Source of the DNA: Pseudomonas sp. Seg1
Lineage (GTDB): Bacteria > Pseudomonadota > Gammaproteobacteria > Pseudomonadales > Pseudomonadaceae
Direction: 5' to 3'
NCBI RefSeq assembly: GCF_018326005.1
Contig: NZ_AP021903.1
Coordinates: 620,001 to 684,000 of the forward strand
DNA: 64,000 nt
The position numbers were made by a program, and so were the translations under genes. Position 1 is the stretch's first letter, and each line of letters opens with the position of its first letter. Of the stretch, positions 32,919-44,623 are shown one piece after another. The notes below the pieces were generated by a model. That model worked only from the letters and a program-made list of their open reading frames with translations, had not been told where the DNA came from and did no database searches.

Positions 32919-34825
32919 ATCAGGTGTCGAACGCAGCCCGCATCGAATTGCTTAGCCCGCGGCTGGCGAACCAGATCGCCGCCGGTGAGGTAGTCGAGCG
33001 CCCGGCATCGGTGATCAAGGAACTGCTGGAAAACAGCCTCGATTCCGGTGCCAAGCGCATTGATGTCGATGTCGAGCAGGGCGGCGTCAAGCTGCTGCGC
33101 GTTCGCGATGACGGCAGCGGCATTTCGGCTGATGACCTGCCGCTGGCGCTGGCCCGTCACGCCACCAGCAAGATCCGCAATCTGGAAGATCTGGAACAGG
33201 TGATGAGCCTGGGCTTTCGTGGTGAGGCATTGGCGTCGATCAGTTCCGTGGCGCGTCTGACCCTGACTTCGCGCACTCGCGACGCCGATCAGGCCTGGCA
33301 GGTCGAAACCGAAGGTCGCGACATGGCGCCCCGTGTTCAGCCGGCGGCGCATCCGGTCGGCACTTCGGTGGAAGTCCGCGACCTGTTCTTCAACACCCCG
33401 GCGCGGCGTAAATTCCTCAAGACTGAAAAAACCGAATTCGATCACCTGCAAGAAGTGATCAAGCGTCTGGCGCTGGCGCGTTTCGACGTGGCGTTTCACC
33501 TGCGTCATAACGGCAAGACTATCCTCAGCCTGCACGAGGCTCATGATGATGCGGCCCGCGCGCGGCGAGTGGCGGCGATCTGCGGTTCGGGTTTTCTTGA
33601 ACAGGCGTTGCCGATCGAGATCGAACGCAACGGTCTGCACCTGTGGGGCTGGGTCGGTTTGCCGACCTTCAACCGTAGCCAGGCGGATTTGCAGTATTTC
33701 TTTGTCAACGGCCGTGCGGTGCGCGACAAACTGGTCGCCCACGCGGTGCGTCAGGCTTACCGCGACGTGCTGTTCAACGGTCGGCATCCGACTTTTGCGT
33801 TGTTTTTCGAGGTCGATCCGGCGGCGGTAGACGTCAACGTGCACCCGACCAAGCACGAAGTACGTTTTCGTGACGGGCGCATGGTGCACGACTTCCTCTA
33901 CGGCACGCTGCACCGCGCGCTGGGCGATGTGCGTCCGGAAGACCAGCTCGCCGGTTCCGTGACCACCGCCATCGTCCGTCCGACCGGCCTTGATGCCGGC
34001 GAATTCGGACCGCAAGGCGAAATGCGTCTGGCGGCCAATGCGTTGCTGGAGCAGCCGCAGGCGCAACCGGCATTCAACACCTCGTCAGGTGGCAGCGCTG
34101 GTGGCGCTTATCAGTATCAATACACGCCGCGTCCGCAATCCGCCGTGCCACCGGTCGCCGAGGCCCAAGCGGCGTATCGCGAGTTTTTCGCACCGCTGCC
34201 CGAGGCCAATGCCAACGCATTGCCGGCCGGTCAGGAAGACATTCCGCCGCTTGGTTACGCACTGGCGCAGCTCAAGGGCATCTACATTCTGTCGGAGAAC
34301 GCCCAGGGTCTGGTGCTGGTGGACATGCACGCCGCTCACGAGCGGATCATGTACGAACGCCTGAAGATCGCCATGGCCAGCGAAGGCCTGAGTGGCCAGC
34401 CGTTGCTGGTGCCGGAATCGTTGGCGGTCAGTCAGCGCGAGGCTGATTGCGCCGAAGAACACGCGGCGTGGTTCCAGCGTCTGGGCTTCGAACTGCAGCG
34501 TCTGGGCCCGGAAACACTGGCGATCCGCCAGATTCCCGCACTGCTCAAGCAGGCCGAGGCCAACCGCCTGGTCGGTGACGTGCTGTCGGATTTGATGGAG
34601 TACGGCACCAGCGACCGGATTCAGGCGCACCTGAACGAACTGCTCGGCACCATGGCCTGCCACGGCGCAATTCGCGCCAACCGGCGCCTGGCCCTGCCGG
34701 AAATGAACGGCCTGCTGCGTGACATGGAAAACACCGAGCGCAGCGGTCAATGCAACCATGGCCGACCGACCTGGACCCAATTGGGCCTGGACGATCTGGA
34801 CAAACTGTTCCTGCGCGGTCGTTGA
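32915..34825 (+). CDS. mutL: DNA mismatch repair protein MutL
   Basis: 636 residues. GHKL ATPase that couples MutS mismatch recognition to strand incision. ATPase motifs: [17 protein letters not shown] and [11 protein letters not shown] in the N-terminal ~330 residues. A Pro/Gln/Ala-rich linker follows, then a C-terminal dimerisation domain with [12 protein letters not shown] at D470, matching the DxHA(x)2E(x)4E endonuclease motif of MutL proteins from bacteria that lack MutH. Starts within the amiB stop (ATGA) and its stop overlaps the miaA start (TGATG). Confidence 0.97.
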   Translation: MNQVSNAARIELLSPRLANQIAAGEVVERPASVIKELLENSLDSGAKRIDVDVEQGGVKLLRVRDDGSGISADDLPLALARHATSKIRNLEDLEQVMSLGFRGEALASISSVARLTLTSRTRDADQAWQVETEGRDMAPRVQPAAHPVGTSVEVRDLFFNTPARRKFLKTEKTEFDHLQEVIKRLALARFDVAFHLRHNGKTILSLHEAHDDAARARRVAAICGSGFLEQALPIEIERNGLHLWGWVGLPTFNRSQADLQYFFVNGRAVRDKLVAHAVRQAYRDVLFNGRHPTFALFFEVDPAAVDVNVHPTKHEVRFRDGRMVHDFLYGTLHRALGDVRPEDQLAGSVTTAIVRPTGLDAGEFGPQGEMRLAANALLEQPQAQPAFNTSSGGSAGGAYQYQYTPRPQSAVPPVAEAQAAYREFFAPLPEANANALPAGQEDIPPLGYALAQLKGIYILSENAQGLVLVDMHAAHERIMYERLKIAMASEGLSGQPLLVPESLAVSQREADCAEEHAAWFQRLGFELQRLGPETLAIRQIPALLKQAEANRLVGDVLSDLMEYGTSDRIQAHLNELLGTMACHGAIRANRRLALPEMNGLLRDMENTERSGQCNHGRPTWTQLGLDDLDKLFLRGR

Positions 34826-35796
34826 TGAGCCAGCTTCCTCCAGCGATTTTCCTGATGGGCCCGACCGCTGCGGGCAAGACCGATCTGGCCATCGAGCTGA
34901 CCAAGGTACTGCCGTGCGAGCTGATCAGCGTCGATTCGGCGCTGGTCTATCGCGGCATGGACATCGGCACGGCCAAGCCTTCCAAAGAGCTGCTGGCCGA
35001 ATATCCGCACCGTTTGATCGATATTCGTGATCCGGCCGAGGCGTACTCGGCGGCGGATTTTCGTCGCGATGCCCTGCAAGCGATGGCCGAAATCACCGCA
35101 CGCGGAAAAATTCCGCTGCTGGTGGGCGGCACGATGCTCTATTACAAGGCACTGGTTGACGGTTTGGCAGATATGCCAGCGGCCGATGCGGCCATCCGTG
35201 CGCAGATCGAAGAAGATGCTGCACGCCTTGGCTGGCAAGCTCTGCATGATCAATTGGCGATCATCGATCCAGTGTCGGCGGCGCGGATTCACCCCAACGA
35301 TCCGCAGCGCTTGAGTCGTGCGCTGGAAGTTTATCGGGTCAGCGGTCAGAGCATGACCGCGCTGCGCCAGCAACAATCTGCGCAAAGTACTGAAGCAGCC
35401 GCTTCGGGACTGCAACAATTGCCCTATACTGTCGCGAACTTGGCCATTGCCCCGGCAAATCGCCAGGTATTGCACGAGCGCATTAAACAAAGATTCACAA
35501 ATATGTTGGAACAGGGGTTCATCGACGAGGTCGTAGCCCTGCGTAAAAGAAGTGACCTGCATTCGGGGTTGCCGTCTATACGTGCAGTGGGGTACCGCCA
35601 AGTCTGGGATTACCTGGATGGCAAGCTGACGTTGTCCGAAATGCAGGAGCGCGGAGTCATTGCCACGCGCCAATTGGCCAAACGCCAGTTCACCTGGCTG
35701 CGCAGCTGGGAAGATTTACACTGGCTGGACAGTCTTGATTGCGACAATCTGCCACGCGCCTTGAAATACCTTGGGACCATCTCCATATTGAGCTGA
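34825..35796 (+). CDS. miaA: tRNA dimethylallyltransferase MiaA
   Basis: 323 residues. Adds the dimethylallyl group to A37 of UNN-reading tRNAs. P-loop [12 protein letters not shown] at the start, [28 protein letters not shown] and [11 protein letters not shown] are family blocks. The true start is MSQLPPA at 34825, overlapping the mutL stop; an in-frame extension upstream lies inside mutL and is not real. hfq follows after 95 bases that may hold its own promoter. Confidence 0.96.
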   Translation: MSQLPPAIFLMGPTAAGKTDLAIELTKVLPCELISVDSALVYRGMDIGTAKPSKELLAEYPHRLIDIRDPAEAYSAADFRRDALQAMAEITARGKIPLLVGGTMLYYKALVDGLADMPAADAAIRAQIEEDAARLGWQALHDQLAIIDPVSAARIHPNDPQRLSRALEVYRVSGQSMTALRQQQSAQSTEAAASGLQQLPYTVANLAIAPANRQVLHERIKQRFTNMLEQGFIDEVVALRKRSDLHSGLPSIRAVGYRQVWDYLDGKLTLSEMQERGVIATRQLAKRQFTWLRSWEDLHWLDSLDCDNLPRALKYLGTISILS

Positions 35797-35891
35797 GTCC
35801 TTGCAATTGCCGTCTATCCTTGGGGGTGTGACGGCCAAAGCCATCTGAATTACCTATTTTTTATTATTGAATCCTTAAAGGAGTGCGGCAC

Positions 35892-36158
35892 ATGTCAAAA
35901 GGGCATTCGCTACAAGACCCTTACTTGAATACTTTACGTAAAGAGAAAGTTGGGGTTTCCATCTACCTGGTCAACGGTATCAAGCTGCAAGGTACGATCG
36001 AGTCGTTCGACCAGTTCGTGATCCTGCTGAAAAACACCGTCAGCCAAATGGTTTACAAACACGCTATCTCGACAGTAGTGCCGGTTCGTCCAATTCGTCT
36101 GCCTAGCGCAACCGAAAACGAACAGGGCGACGCTGATCCAGCTCCGGGTAACGCCTGA
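35892..36158 (+). CDS. hfq: RNA chaperone Hfq
   Basis: 88 residues. Hexameric Sm-like protein pairing small RNAs with mRNAs and, in Pseudomonas, acting in catabolite repression with Crc. Sm1 ([25 protein letters not shown]) and Sm2 ([11 protein letters not shown]) are intact; the short acidic C-terminus is typical of pseudomonads. Start 35892 has AAGGAG 8-10 bases upstream. hflX starts 12 bases after the stop, so the two are co-transcribed. Confidence 0.98.
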   Translation: MSKGHSLQDPYLNTLRKEKVGVSIYLVNGIKLQGTIESFDQFVILLKNTVSQMVYKHAISTVVPVRPIRLPSATENEQGDADPAPGNA

Positions 36159-36170
36159 TAGGAGTCTCCT

Positions 36171-37472
36171 TTGTTCTTTGAGCGCCACGGTGGTGGTGAG
36201 CGAGTCATTCTCGTTCACTTGGATGGACAGGACCCTGAGGCGCGCGAAGATCCGCAGGAGTTTCAGGAATTGGCTAATTCGGCGGGCGCCGAGACCGTTG
36301 CGTTTTTTAACGTGCCGCGTCATCGGCCAACCGCCAAATTCCTGATTGGTAGCGGCAAGGTCGAGGAATTGCGCGACCTGGTACATGCCGAAGAAGCCGA
36401 TCTGGTGATCTTCAATCACACCCTCACGCCCAGTCAGGAACGTAACCTCGAACGTGTATTCGAGTGTCGCGTGATCGACCGCACCGGTCTGATTCTCGAT
36501 ATTTTCGCCCAACGCGCGCGTACCCATGAAGGCAAGCTCCAGGTCGAACTGGCCCAGCTTGACCACATGAGCACCCGGCTGGTTCGTGGCTGGACCCACC
36601 TTGAGCGTCAGGGTGGTGGTATCGGCATGCGTGGTCCGGGTGAAACCCAGCTGGAAACCGACCGCCGTCTGCTGCGGGTTCGCCTGCGACAGATCAAGGG
36701 GCGGCTGGAAAAAGTGCGCAGTCAGCGCGAACAGTCGCGTCGCGGCCGTTCCCGTGCGGATATTCCTACTGTTTCCCTGGTGGGCTATACCAACGCCGGC
36801 AAATCCACACTCTTCAATAACGTGACGAAATCCGACGTGTACGCGGCCGACCAATTGTTCGCCACGCTGGATCCGACCCTGCGCCGTCTGGAACTGGACG
36901 ACCTTGGGCCGATTGTCCTGGCCGACACGGTGGGGTTCATTCGCCACCTGCCGCACAAGCTGGTCGAGGCATTTCGGTCTACGCTCGAAGAGTCGAGCAA
37001 CTCCGACCTCTTGTTGCACGTGATCGATGCGGCCGAACCGGATCGGATGTTGCAGATCGAGCAGGTGATGGTGGTGCTGGGCGAGATTGGGGCCCAGGAC
37101 TTGCCGATACTTGAGGTATACAACAAACTCGATTTGCTTGAAGGCGTTGAGCCACAAATCCAGCGCGACGAAAACGGCAGGCCGCAACGGGTCTGGTTGT
37201 CGGCGCGTGATGGCAGTGGTCTGGAATTGCTTGAGCAAGCCATTGCCGAGTTGTTGGGCAGTGACCTGTTTGTCGGTACCTTACGGTTGCCTCAGCGTTT
37301 TGCGCGTCTGCGCGCACAGTTCTTCGAATTGGGCGCGGTGCAGAAAGAAGAATACGACGAAGAAGGTGTCAGCTTGCTGGCCGTTCGATTGCCGCGCTCG
37401 GAGCTCAATCGACTGGTCAGTCGTGAAGGCGTTGTGCCGACGGAGTTCATCGAGCAACACACTTTGCAATAA
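36171..37472 (+). CDS. hflX: Ribosome-associated GTPase HflX
   Basis: 433 residues. GTPase that rescues or splits stalled 50S/70S ribosomes. N-terminal HflX domain (~1-190) with a basic helical linker RLRQIKGRLEKVRSQREQSRR, then the G domain: G1 GYTNAGKSTLFN, G3 DTVGFI, G4 NKLDLL. It uses a TTG start at 36171, supported by AGGAG at 7-base spacing right after hfq. Next gene hflK follows after 96 bases. Confidence 0.95.
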   Translation: MFFERHGGGERVILVHLDGQDPEAREDPQEFQELANSAGAETVAFFNVPRHRPTAKFLIGSGKVEELRDLVHAEEADLVIFNHTLTPSQERNLERVFECRVIDRTGLILDIFAQRARTHEGKLQVELAQLDHMSTRLVRGWTHLERQGGGIGMRGPGETQLETDRRLLRVRLRQIKGRLEKVRSQREQSRRGRSRADIPTVSLVGYTNAGKSTLFNNVTKSDVYAADQLFATLDPTLRRLELDDLGPIVLADTVGFIRHLPHKLVEAFRSTLEESSNSDLLLHVIDAAEPDRMLQIEQVMVVLGEIGAQDLPILEVYNKLDLLEGVEPQIQRDENGRPQRVWLSARDGSGLELLEQAIAELLGSDLFVGTLRLPQRFARLRAQFFELGAVQKEEYDEEGVSLLAVRLPRSELNRLVSREGVVPTEFIEQHTLQ

Positions 37473-37568
37473 AAGCCTGAAAAAGCGGTTGTGCCGCAAC
37501 GGCAGGCATTCTGTAGCATTGGTCGGCGCGCCGTGGGTGCGTCTTTGCTTTATCAGATGGAGAGCGCT

Positions 37569-38744
37569 ATGGCTTGGAATGAGCCGGGTGGCAACTCGAA
37601 CAATCAGGATCCTTGGGGTGGCAAGCGCCGCAATAACGGCGACCGCAAGGGGCCACCGGATCTCGACGAGGCCTTCCGAAAGCTGCAGGAAAGCCTGAAC
37701 GGGTTGTTCGGTGGTGGTAAGAAACGCGGTGGTGATGACGGCGGCGGTTCGGGCAGGAGTGGTGGCGGCTTCGGCGGTCTGCTCGGCATCGGCCTTGTTG
37801 TGCTGGCGGCTGTCTGGCTGTACAGCGCGGTCTACGTGGTGGACGAGCAGGAGCAAGCCGTGGTGCTGCGCTTCGGCAAGTACTACGAAACCGTCGGCCC
37901 CGGCCTGAACATCTACTTCCCGCCGATCGATAAAAAGTACATGGAAAACGTCACGCGTGAGCGTGCCTATACCAAACAGGGCCAGATGCTGACCGAAGAC
38001 GAGAACATCGTCGAAGTACCGCTGACCGTGCAGTACAAGATCAGCAACCTGCAGGACTTCGTGCTGAACGTCGATCAGCCGGAAATCAGCCTCCAGCATG
38101 CGACCGACAGCGCCCTGCGCCACGTGGTGGGTTCGACCGCCATGGATCAGGTGCTGACCGAAGGTCGTGAGTTGATGGCCAGCGAAATCAAGGAGCGTCT
38201 GCAACGTTTCCTCGATACCTATCGCACCGGTATCACCGTCACCCAGGTCAACGTACAGAGCGCAGCAGCACCGCGTGAAGTGCAGGAAGCCTTCGATGAC
38301 GTGATCCGCGCCCGTGAAGACGAACAGCGTTCGCGCAACCAGGCTGAAACCTATGCCAACGGCGTTGTGCCGGAAGCCCGTGGTCAGGCCCAGCGTATCC
38401 TCGAGGATGCCAATGGTTACCGCGACGAAACGGTCTCGCGTGCCAAGGGTGAGGCCGATCGCTTCACCAAACTGGTCGCCGAGTATCGCAAGGCGCCTGA
38501 AGTCACCCGCCAGCGTCTGTACCTGGACACCATGCAGGAGGTCTTCAGCAACACCAGCAAGGTACTCGTGACCGGCAACAAGAACGGCCAGAGCAACCTG
38601 CTTTACCTGCCGTTGGACAAAATGATCCAGAACAGTTCGGGCAGCAATGCAGCGGTCACTGGTTCTGCCGCCGCCAGCAATAACACGGACGTCACGCCGC
38701 ATGTCACTGACGTGCCGCAGTCGCGTACAAGGGAGACCCGCTGA
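37569..38744 (+). CDS. hflK: FtsH protease regulator HflK
   Basis: 391 residues. SPFH-domain inner-membrane protein that, with HflC, forms a cage around FtsH. The N-terminus is hydrophilic and Gly/Asn-rich, then TM ~72-92 (GLLGIGLVVLAAVWLYSAVYV), an SPFH domain from VVDEQEQAVVLRFGK, and a coiled-coil region with Ala/Glu-rich helices. The start is ATG 37569 (MAWNEPG). The stop overlaps hflC (TGATG). Confidence 0.95.
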   Translation: MAWNEPGGNSNNQDPWGGKRRNNGDRKGPPDLDEAFRKLQESLNGLFGGGKKRGGDDGGGSGRSGGGFGGLLGIGLVVLAAVWLYSAVYVVDEQEQAVVLRFGKYYETVGPGLNIYFPPIDKKYMENVTRERAYTKQGQMLTEDENIVEVPLTVQYKISNLQDFVLNVDQPEISLQHATDSALRHVVGSTAMDQVLTEGRELMASEIKERLQRFLDTYRTGITVTQVNVQSAAAPREVQEAFDDVIRAREDEQRSRNQAETYANGVVPEARGQAQRILEDANGYRDETVSRAKGEADRFTKLVAEYRKAPEVTRQRLYLDTMQEVFSNTSKVLVTGNKNGQSNLLYLPLDKMIQNSSGSNAAVTGSAAASNNTDVTPHVTDVPQSRTRETR

Positions 38745-39613
38745 TGAGCAATAAATCGCTGATCGCCCTGATCGTTGGCGTTGTCGTGGTACTGGTGGGC
38801 TGGAACTGCTTCTACATCGTCGCTCAGACCGAGCGTGCGGTGCTGCTGCAATTCGGTCGTGTGGTGCAGGCGGATGTTCAGCCGGGCCTGCATGTGAAAG
38901 TGCCTTACGTTAACCAGGTGCGTAAATTCGACGCACGTCTGATGACGCTGGATGCACCGACACAGCGCTTCCTGACCCTGGAAAAGAAAGCCGTCATGGT
39001 TGATGCCTACGCCAAGTGGCGGGTGAAAGATGCCGAGCGCTTCTACACCGCAACTTCCGGTCTCAAGCAAATTGCTGACGAGCGTCTGTCCCGTCGTCTG
39101 GAATCCGGCCTGCGTGACCAGTTCGGCAAGCGCACCCTGCACGAAGTCGTGTCGGGTGAGCGTGATGCGCTGATGGCTGATATCACCGCTTCGCTGAACA
39201 AGATGGCGGAAAAAGAGCTGGGTATCGAAGTCGTCGATGTCCGGGTCAAGGCCATCGATCTGCCGAAAGAAGTAAACCGCAGCGTGTTCGAACGTATGAG
39301 CACCGAGCGTGAGCGTGAAGCTCGCGAGCACCGCGCCAAGGGTAACGAGCTGGCTGAAGGCATCCGTGCCGACGCTGATCGTCAACGCCGCGTACTGCTG
39401 GCTGAAGCCTATCGTGAGTCCGAAGAGATTCGCGGTGACGGTGACGCCCAGGCCGCTGCGATCTACTCCAAGGCCTACGGTCAGGATCAAGAGTTCTACG
39501 GTTTCTACCGTAGTCTGCGCGCCTACCGTGAAAGCTTCGCGAACAAATCCGACGTCCTGGTCCTCGACCCAAGCAGCGACTTCTTCCGTTATCTGGAAAA
39601 GTCCAAGCCTTGA
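38744..39613 (+). CDS. hflC: FtsH protease regulator HflC
   Basis: 289 residues. Partner of HflK: N-terminal TM ~5-25 (LIALIVGVVVVLVGWNCFYIV), SPFH domain from AQTERAVLLQFGRVV, and a conserved RREREARE-like helix (MSTEREREAREHRAKGNELAEG). Starts in the hflK stop codon and is the last gene of this operon; a terminator lies ~85 bases downstream. Confidence 0.95.
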   Translation: MSNKSLIALIVGVVVVLVGWNCFYIVAQTERAVLLQFGRVVQADVQPGLHVKVPYVNQVRKFDARLMTLDAPTQRFLTLEKKAVMVDAYAKWRVKDAERFYTATSGLKQIADERLSRRLESGLRDQFGKRTLHEVVSGERDALMADITASLNKMAEKELGIEVVDVRVKAIDLPKEVNRSVFERMSTEREREAREHRAKGNELAEGIRADADRQRRVLLAEAYRESEEIRGDGDAQAAAIYSKAYGQDQEFYGFYRSLRAYRESFANKSDVLVLDPSSDFFRYLEKSKP

Positions 39614-39926
39614 CACGCCGTTGACCTGAATCATTCCGCCCGGCGGCTAAAACCTCGGGCGGGGTGATCCTTTGGGAAAACGTGTGTATGATGCGGCAGC
39701 CGGGAAATTCCCGGCTTTTTTGCGTCTGCACGTTTGATTGCTGTTTTTGCTGCAGAACATCGGGTTGAATGACTCGACAGTTTTTCGAGGAAAGTGATGG
39801 GCGAAGCCGGTATCAGGCCTTTCGCTGCGTCGTTCATGCGCGTGCGTTTTGAACGGACCGATCATTTTCTGCTTCACTCAAGGCTCGCCCTCGTGCTGGC
39901 CGCCCGGATCAAAGGGGAATGGCGTA
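39614..39926 (+). other. Gene-free stretch between hflC and hisZ
   Basis: 313 bases with no convincing coding frame; the small DUF2065-type gene that I recall between hflC and hisZ in other pseudomonads is not present (all forward frames are broken by stops). It holds a terminator at ~39698-39721, preceded by a -10-like TATGAT at 39687, and the hisZ promoter region, which I could not pin down. Confidence 0.6.
39698..39721 (+). terminator. Terminator downstream of hflC
   Basis: GCCGGG, loop AAATT, CCCGGC followed by TTTTTT; ends the hfl transcript, or attenuates transcription into hisZ. Confidence 0.75.
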
Positions 39927-41114
39927 ATGGCAACGGTAGACCGCTGGCTGCTGCCAGATGGCATCGAAGAAGTACTGCCACCAGAAGCGGCGCGCATTGA
40001 AGTTGCGCGTCGTCAGGTGTTGGATCTGTTCCAGAGCTGGGGTTACGAGTTTGTCGTGACTCCCCATATCGAGTACCTGGAATCCCTGCTGACGGGCGCG
40101 GGCCAGGACCTGGATCTGCGTACCTTCAAGGTCATCGACCCGCAGTCGGGCCGGCAGATGGGTTTCCGCGCTGACATCACGCCGCAAGTGGCGCGCATCG
40201 ATGCGCACACCCTGCGTCGTGAAGGCCCGAGCCGTCTGTGCTACGCCGGCAGCGTGCTGCATGCCCAACCGCGTGCACTGTCGTCCTCGCGCAGCCCGAT
40301 CCAGTTGGGCGCCGAGTTGTACGGCGATGCCAGCCCGAGCAGCGACGTTGAAGTCATCAGTCTGATGTTGGCCATGCTGCAACTGGCCGATGTGCCGGAT
40401 GTGCACATGGACCTTGGTCATGTCGGCATTTACCGTGGTCTGGCGCGCGCCGCCGGCCTGTCCGGTGAAGTCGAGCAGCAGTTGTTCGATGCATTGCAAC
40501 GCAAGGCCATCGACGAGGTCATTACCTTGACCGAAGGCTTGCCGGCCGATCTGTCCGGCATGCTGCGAGCGCTGGTTGATCTGTGTGGCGGTCGTGAAGT
40601 GCTGGCTGCAGCCCGCGAGCGTCTGGCCAATGCACCGGCGCCGGTGCTGGCGGCACTGGAAGATTTGCTGGCAATCGCCGAGCGTCTGTCGGCGCGCTTC
40701 CCGGAGTTGCCGCTGTACTTTGATCTGGGCGAGCTGCGCGGTTACCACTACCACACCGGTGTGGTGTTCGCGGTGTTCGTGCCGGGCGTTGGCCAGTCCA
40801 TCGCTCAGGGCGGTCGCTACGACGACATCGGCGCCGATTTCGGTCGCGCCCGTCCGGCGACTGGCTTTTCTACCGATTTGAAAACCCTGGTGACCCTGGG
40901 GCGTGCTGACATCGAGTTACCGTCTGGCGGTATCTGGATGCCTGACAGTACGGATGCGGCACTCTGGCAGCAGGTTTGCCAGTTGCGCAGTGAGGGTCAG
41001 CGTGTCGTTCAGGCTTTGCCTGGACAACCTTTGGCCGCCGCCCGTGATGCGGACTGCGACCGGCAATTGATTCAGCAGAACGGGCTTTGGCAAGTATCGC
41101 CACTGGCTTCTTGA
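39927..41114 (+). CDS. hisZ: ATP phosphoribosyltransferase regulatory subunit HisZ
   Basis: 395 residues. HisRS-like protein without tRNA-charging activity that is needed by the short-form HisG for the first step of histidine synthesis. Class II synthetase-like core: [17 protein letters not shown] and a later [18 protein letters not shown]. It lacks the C-terminal anticodon domain. Start ATG 39927 (MATVDRW). purA follows after 54 bases, the usual Pseudomonas pair. Confidence 0.94.
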   Translation: MATVDRWLLPDGIEEVLPPEAARIEVARRQVLDLFQSWGYEFVVTPHIEYLESLLTGAGQDLDLRTFKVIDPQSGRQMGFRADITPQVARIDAHTLRREGPSRLCYAGSVLHAQPRALSSSRSPIQLGAELYGDASPSSDVEVISLMLAMLQLADVPDVHMDLGHVGIYRGLARAAGLSGEVEQQLFDALQRKAIDEVITLTEGLPADLSGMLRALVDLCGGREVLAAARERLANAPAPVLAALEDLLAIAERLSARFPELPLYFDLGELRGYHYHTGVVFAVFVPGVGQSIAQGGRYDDIGADFGRARPATGFSTDLKTLVTLGRADIELPSGGIWMPDSTDAALWQQVCQLRSEGQRVVQALPGQPLAAARDADCDRQLIQQNGLWQVSPLAS

Positions 41115-42458
<1,344 letters not shown>

Positions 42459-42478
42459 TAAGTCGTTGATGTAAAAAC

Positions 42479-42510
42479 ACAAAGGCCCCTTGATCGGGGC
42501 CTTTGTCGTT
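42479..42510 (+). terminator. Terminator after hisZ-purA
   Basis: ACAAAGGCCCC, loop TTGATC, GGGGCCTTTGT followed by CGTTT; 11-bp perfect stem 20 bases after purA. Confidence 0.85.
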
Positions 42511-42598
42511 TATGCCTGTTGGACGGCATGACCTTTGCTGTGAATCTCCCTACAAGAGTGCCATCAAATTAATGGCGTCAGAAGTAGAGGTATTCACA

Positions 42599-44533
42599 GT
42601 GTCGGCCGTTCTCTCACTGTTACAAAGCCGTTTATTGCGCCCTGTATTCGTTACCCTTGGTATCGCCCTTTTGGTGCAGGTGTTGGTGGCAGTCGCCCTG
42701 ACACGGAGCACCGTCACGGCGCTGGAAGCTGATCTGGCCGTGCGCCTCGGTGCTGACAGCCAGAAGCTTTCCGGCGAACTGGAGCAGGCCGGGCGTGAAG
42801 TCACGTCGAGCCTCGATAACCTGTCCACCAGCACCCGTCAGCGTCTGACGGCTGGTTTGTCCTCGCGTCTGAAGGACGAACAGGCGCAACTGCGTACGAC
42901 ACTCGAAAAGGATCTGAAGGATTCGGCCAATGACATGGCCCAATTACTCGCCTCGGTCGCACCTCGCGCCATGTGGGACAGCGATGTACCGACCTTGTCC
43001 GAATTTGCCCGGCGTGCCCAGCGCAATCCCAATGTGCTGTTCGTGGTCTACGACGACGCCACGGGGCAGCATCTGACGCGTTATCTCAATCGCGAAAACC
43101 CGATCAACAAGGCCTTGCTCGAAAAGGGCCAGGGCGAGCGTGCGCTGGATAAAGTGCTGGACGCGGCGAAGAACGATCCGTCGGTTTACTACCTCGAAGC
43201 GTCGATCAACCCGAACGGCGTGGAAATCGGCAAGGTGCTGATGGGGGTTTCCACCGCTTCGGTCGAGACCGATCTGGCGGCGCTCGACAAGCGCTTCTCG
43301 GCGCTGATTGCCAGCAGCGATCAGTTGGTCGGCGACAGCCTCAAGGGCGCCGCCGCTGACAGTGCCGCAGCAATGCAGGCGCGTCTGCAGTCGGCGCAGT
43401 CCACTGCCGCCGAAATGAAAGCCAACACGGCGCGTACCGTGCAGGACGCTGCCGCAACCCTGCGCTGGCGGATCGGTTTGGGCCTGGCGCTGGTCGGCTG
43501 TGGCGTGCTGTTGCTGCTGGCGGTGGTACTCGGGCATCGGGTGGTCAATCGTCTGAAGATGCTCAACGCGGCAATGGACGATCTGGCGGCGGGTGAGGGC
43601 GATCTGACCAAGCGTGTGCAGATCAACAGCAAGGACGAGATCGGTGACATGGCCTCGGCGGTCAATCGCTTTGTGGATAAGTTGCAACCGATCGTGCGCG
43701 AGGCGGGCGATGTCGCCCAGCGTACCGGCGTGGAAATCGGCGCGATGACCCTGCGCAATGCCGGCGCCGATGCGGCGGCGGGGATGCAGCGTGATGAAGT
43801 GGCGGAAAGCTTGCGTGCGTTGTCGCAAATGGCCGACGAAGCGCAATCGGAAAGCCACGCGATGCAGGCGGCGTTGAGGCAGGTTGTGGATATTCGCCAG
43901 GCCACTGACGAAAACACGCGCACGTCGGCCAAGGTTGGCAGTTTGATCGAGGCGTTGGCGGGGCAAGTCGATACCGGGGCTAAGGTCATCGAGCGGCTGG
44001 CGCAGCAGAGTGAGCAGATTGAAGTGGTGTTGACGGTGATTCACGGGATCGCCGAACAAACGAATTTGTTGGCATTGAACGCAGCCATTGAAGCGGCGCG
44101 GGCGGGCGAGACCGGACGTGGTTTCGCCGTGGTCGCGGACGAGGTTCGGGCGTTGGCGAGCAAGACGCAAAGTTCGACTGGCGATATTCAGGCGCACATT
44201 GTCGCGTTGCAGCAGGGCGCGCGTGAGGCAGTGGAAGCGATCGGTCAGGCTGGACGTCAGGCCAGCGAAGGTTTGCTGGTGCTGCGCGACAGTGCGCGGC
44301 TGCAGCAGTCGGTACAGGCTTCGGTCGAGCAGGTGCATGCGGCGATTGGTCTGGCGACGCAGGCCGCTGCGCATCAGGCGCAGGGGGCGCAGGCAGTGCG
44401 TGGGCGGGTCGAGACGATCCATGCTCAGGCCGAGAAAGCGGCTCAGGCGGTGGTGGAAACCACGGCCAGTGGCAAGGTGCTGGATGGTCTGGCGGCGCAG
44501 CTCAAGGCGAGTCTGGGGCAGTTCAGGGCTTGA
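42599..44533 (+). CDS. Methyl-accepting chemotaxis protein
   Basis: 644 residues from the GTG at 42599 ([17 protein letters not shown]), preceded by AGAGG; ATGs upstream (42503, 42572) have poorer sites. TM1 ~15-37, a periplasmic sensor region of ~260 residues of unrecognised ligand class, TM2 ~308-335 ([20 protein letters not shown]), a HAMP domain ~336-390 ([15 protein letters not shown]), and a cytoplasmic signalling coiled coil with the conserved hairpin tip [21 protein letters not shown] and [10 protein letters not shown]. No C-terminal CheR-docking pentapeptide. The gene stands alone. Its ligand cannot be told from sequence. Confidence 0.92.
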   Translation: MSAVLSLLQSRLLRPVFVTLGIALLVQVLVAVALTRSTVTALEADLAVRLGADSQKLSGELEQAGREVTSSLDNLSTSTRQRLTAGLSSRLKDEQAQLRTTLEKDLKDSANDMAQLLASVAPRAMWDSDVPTLSEFARRAQRNPNVLFVVYDDATGQHLTRYLNRENPINKALLEKGQGERALDKVLDAAKNDPSVYYLEASINPNGVEIGKVLMGVSTASVETDLAALDKRFSALIASSDQLVGDSLKGAAADSAAAMQARLQSAQSTAAEMKANTARTVQDAAATLRWRIGLGLALVGCGVLLLLAVVLGHRVVNRLKMLNAAMDDLAAGEGDLTKRVQINSKDEIGDMASAVNRFVDKLQPIVREAGDVAQRTGVEIGAMTLRNAGADAAAGMQRDEVAESLRALSQMADEAQSESHAMQAALRQVVDIRQATDENTRTSAKVGSLIEALAGQVDTGAKVIERLAQQSEQIEVVLTVIHGIAEQTNLLALNAAIEAARAGETGRGFAVVADEVRALASKTQSSTGDIQAHIVALQQGAREAVEAIGQAGRQASEGLLVLRDSARLQQSVQASVEQVHAAIGLATQAAAHQAQGAQAVRGRVETIHAQAEKAAQAVVETTASGKVLDGLAAQLKASLGQFRA

Positions 44534-44552
44534 GGTTGTATTAGTTGGTCCG

Positions 44553-44616
44553 TTCGCGAGCAGGCTCTCTCCCACATTGGAATGCATTTCCCTGTGGGAG
44601 CGAGCCTGCTCGCGAA
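44553..44616. repeat. Inverted REP pair between the chemoreceptor and fbpB
   Basis: 24-base arms (TTCGCGAGCAGGCTC... at 44553-44576 and its near-perfect complement at 44593-44616, one mismatch) around a 16-base spacer, between convergent genes. Confidence 0.85.
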
Positions 44617-44623
44617 AGCGCTG

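Noticed and set aside
39794..40000. 68-codon frame before hisZ
   Set aside because: Overlaps the hisZ start, has an Arg-rich composition and does not resemble the small DUF2065 protein.
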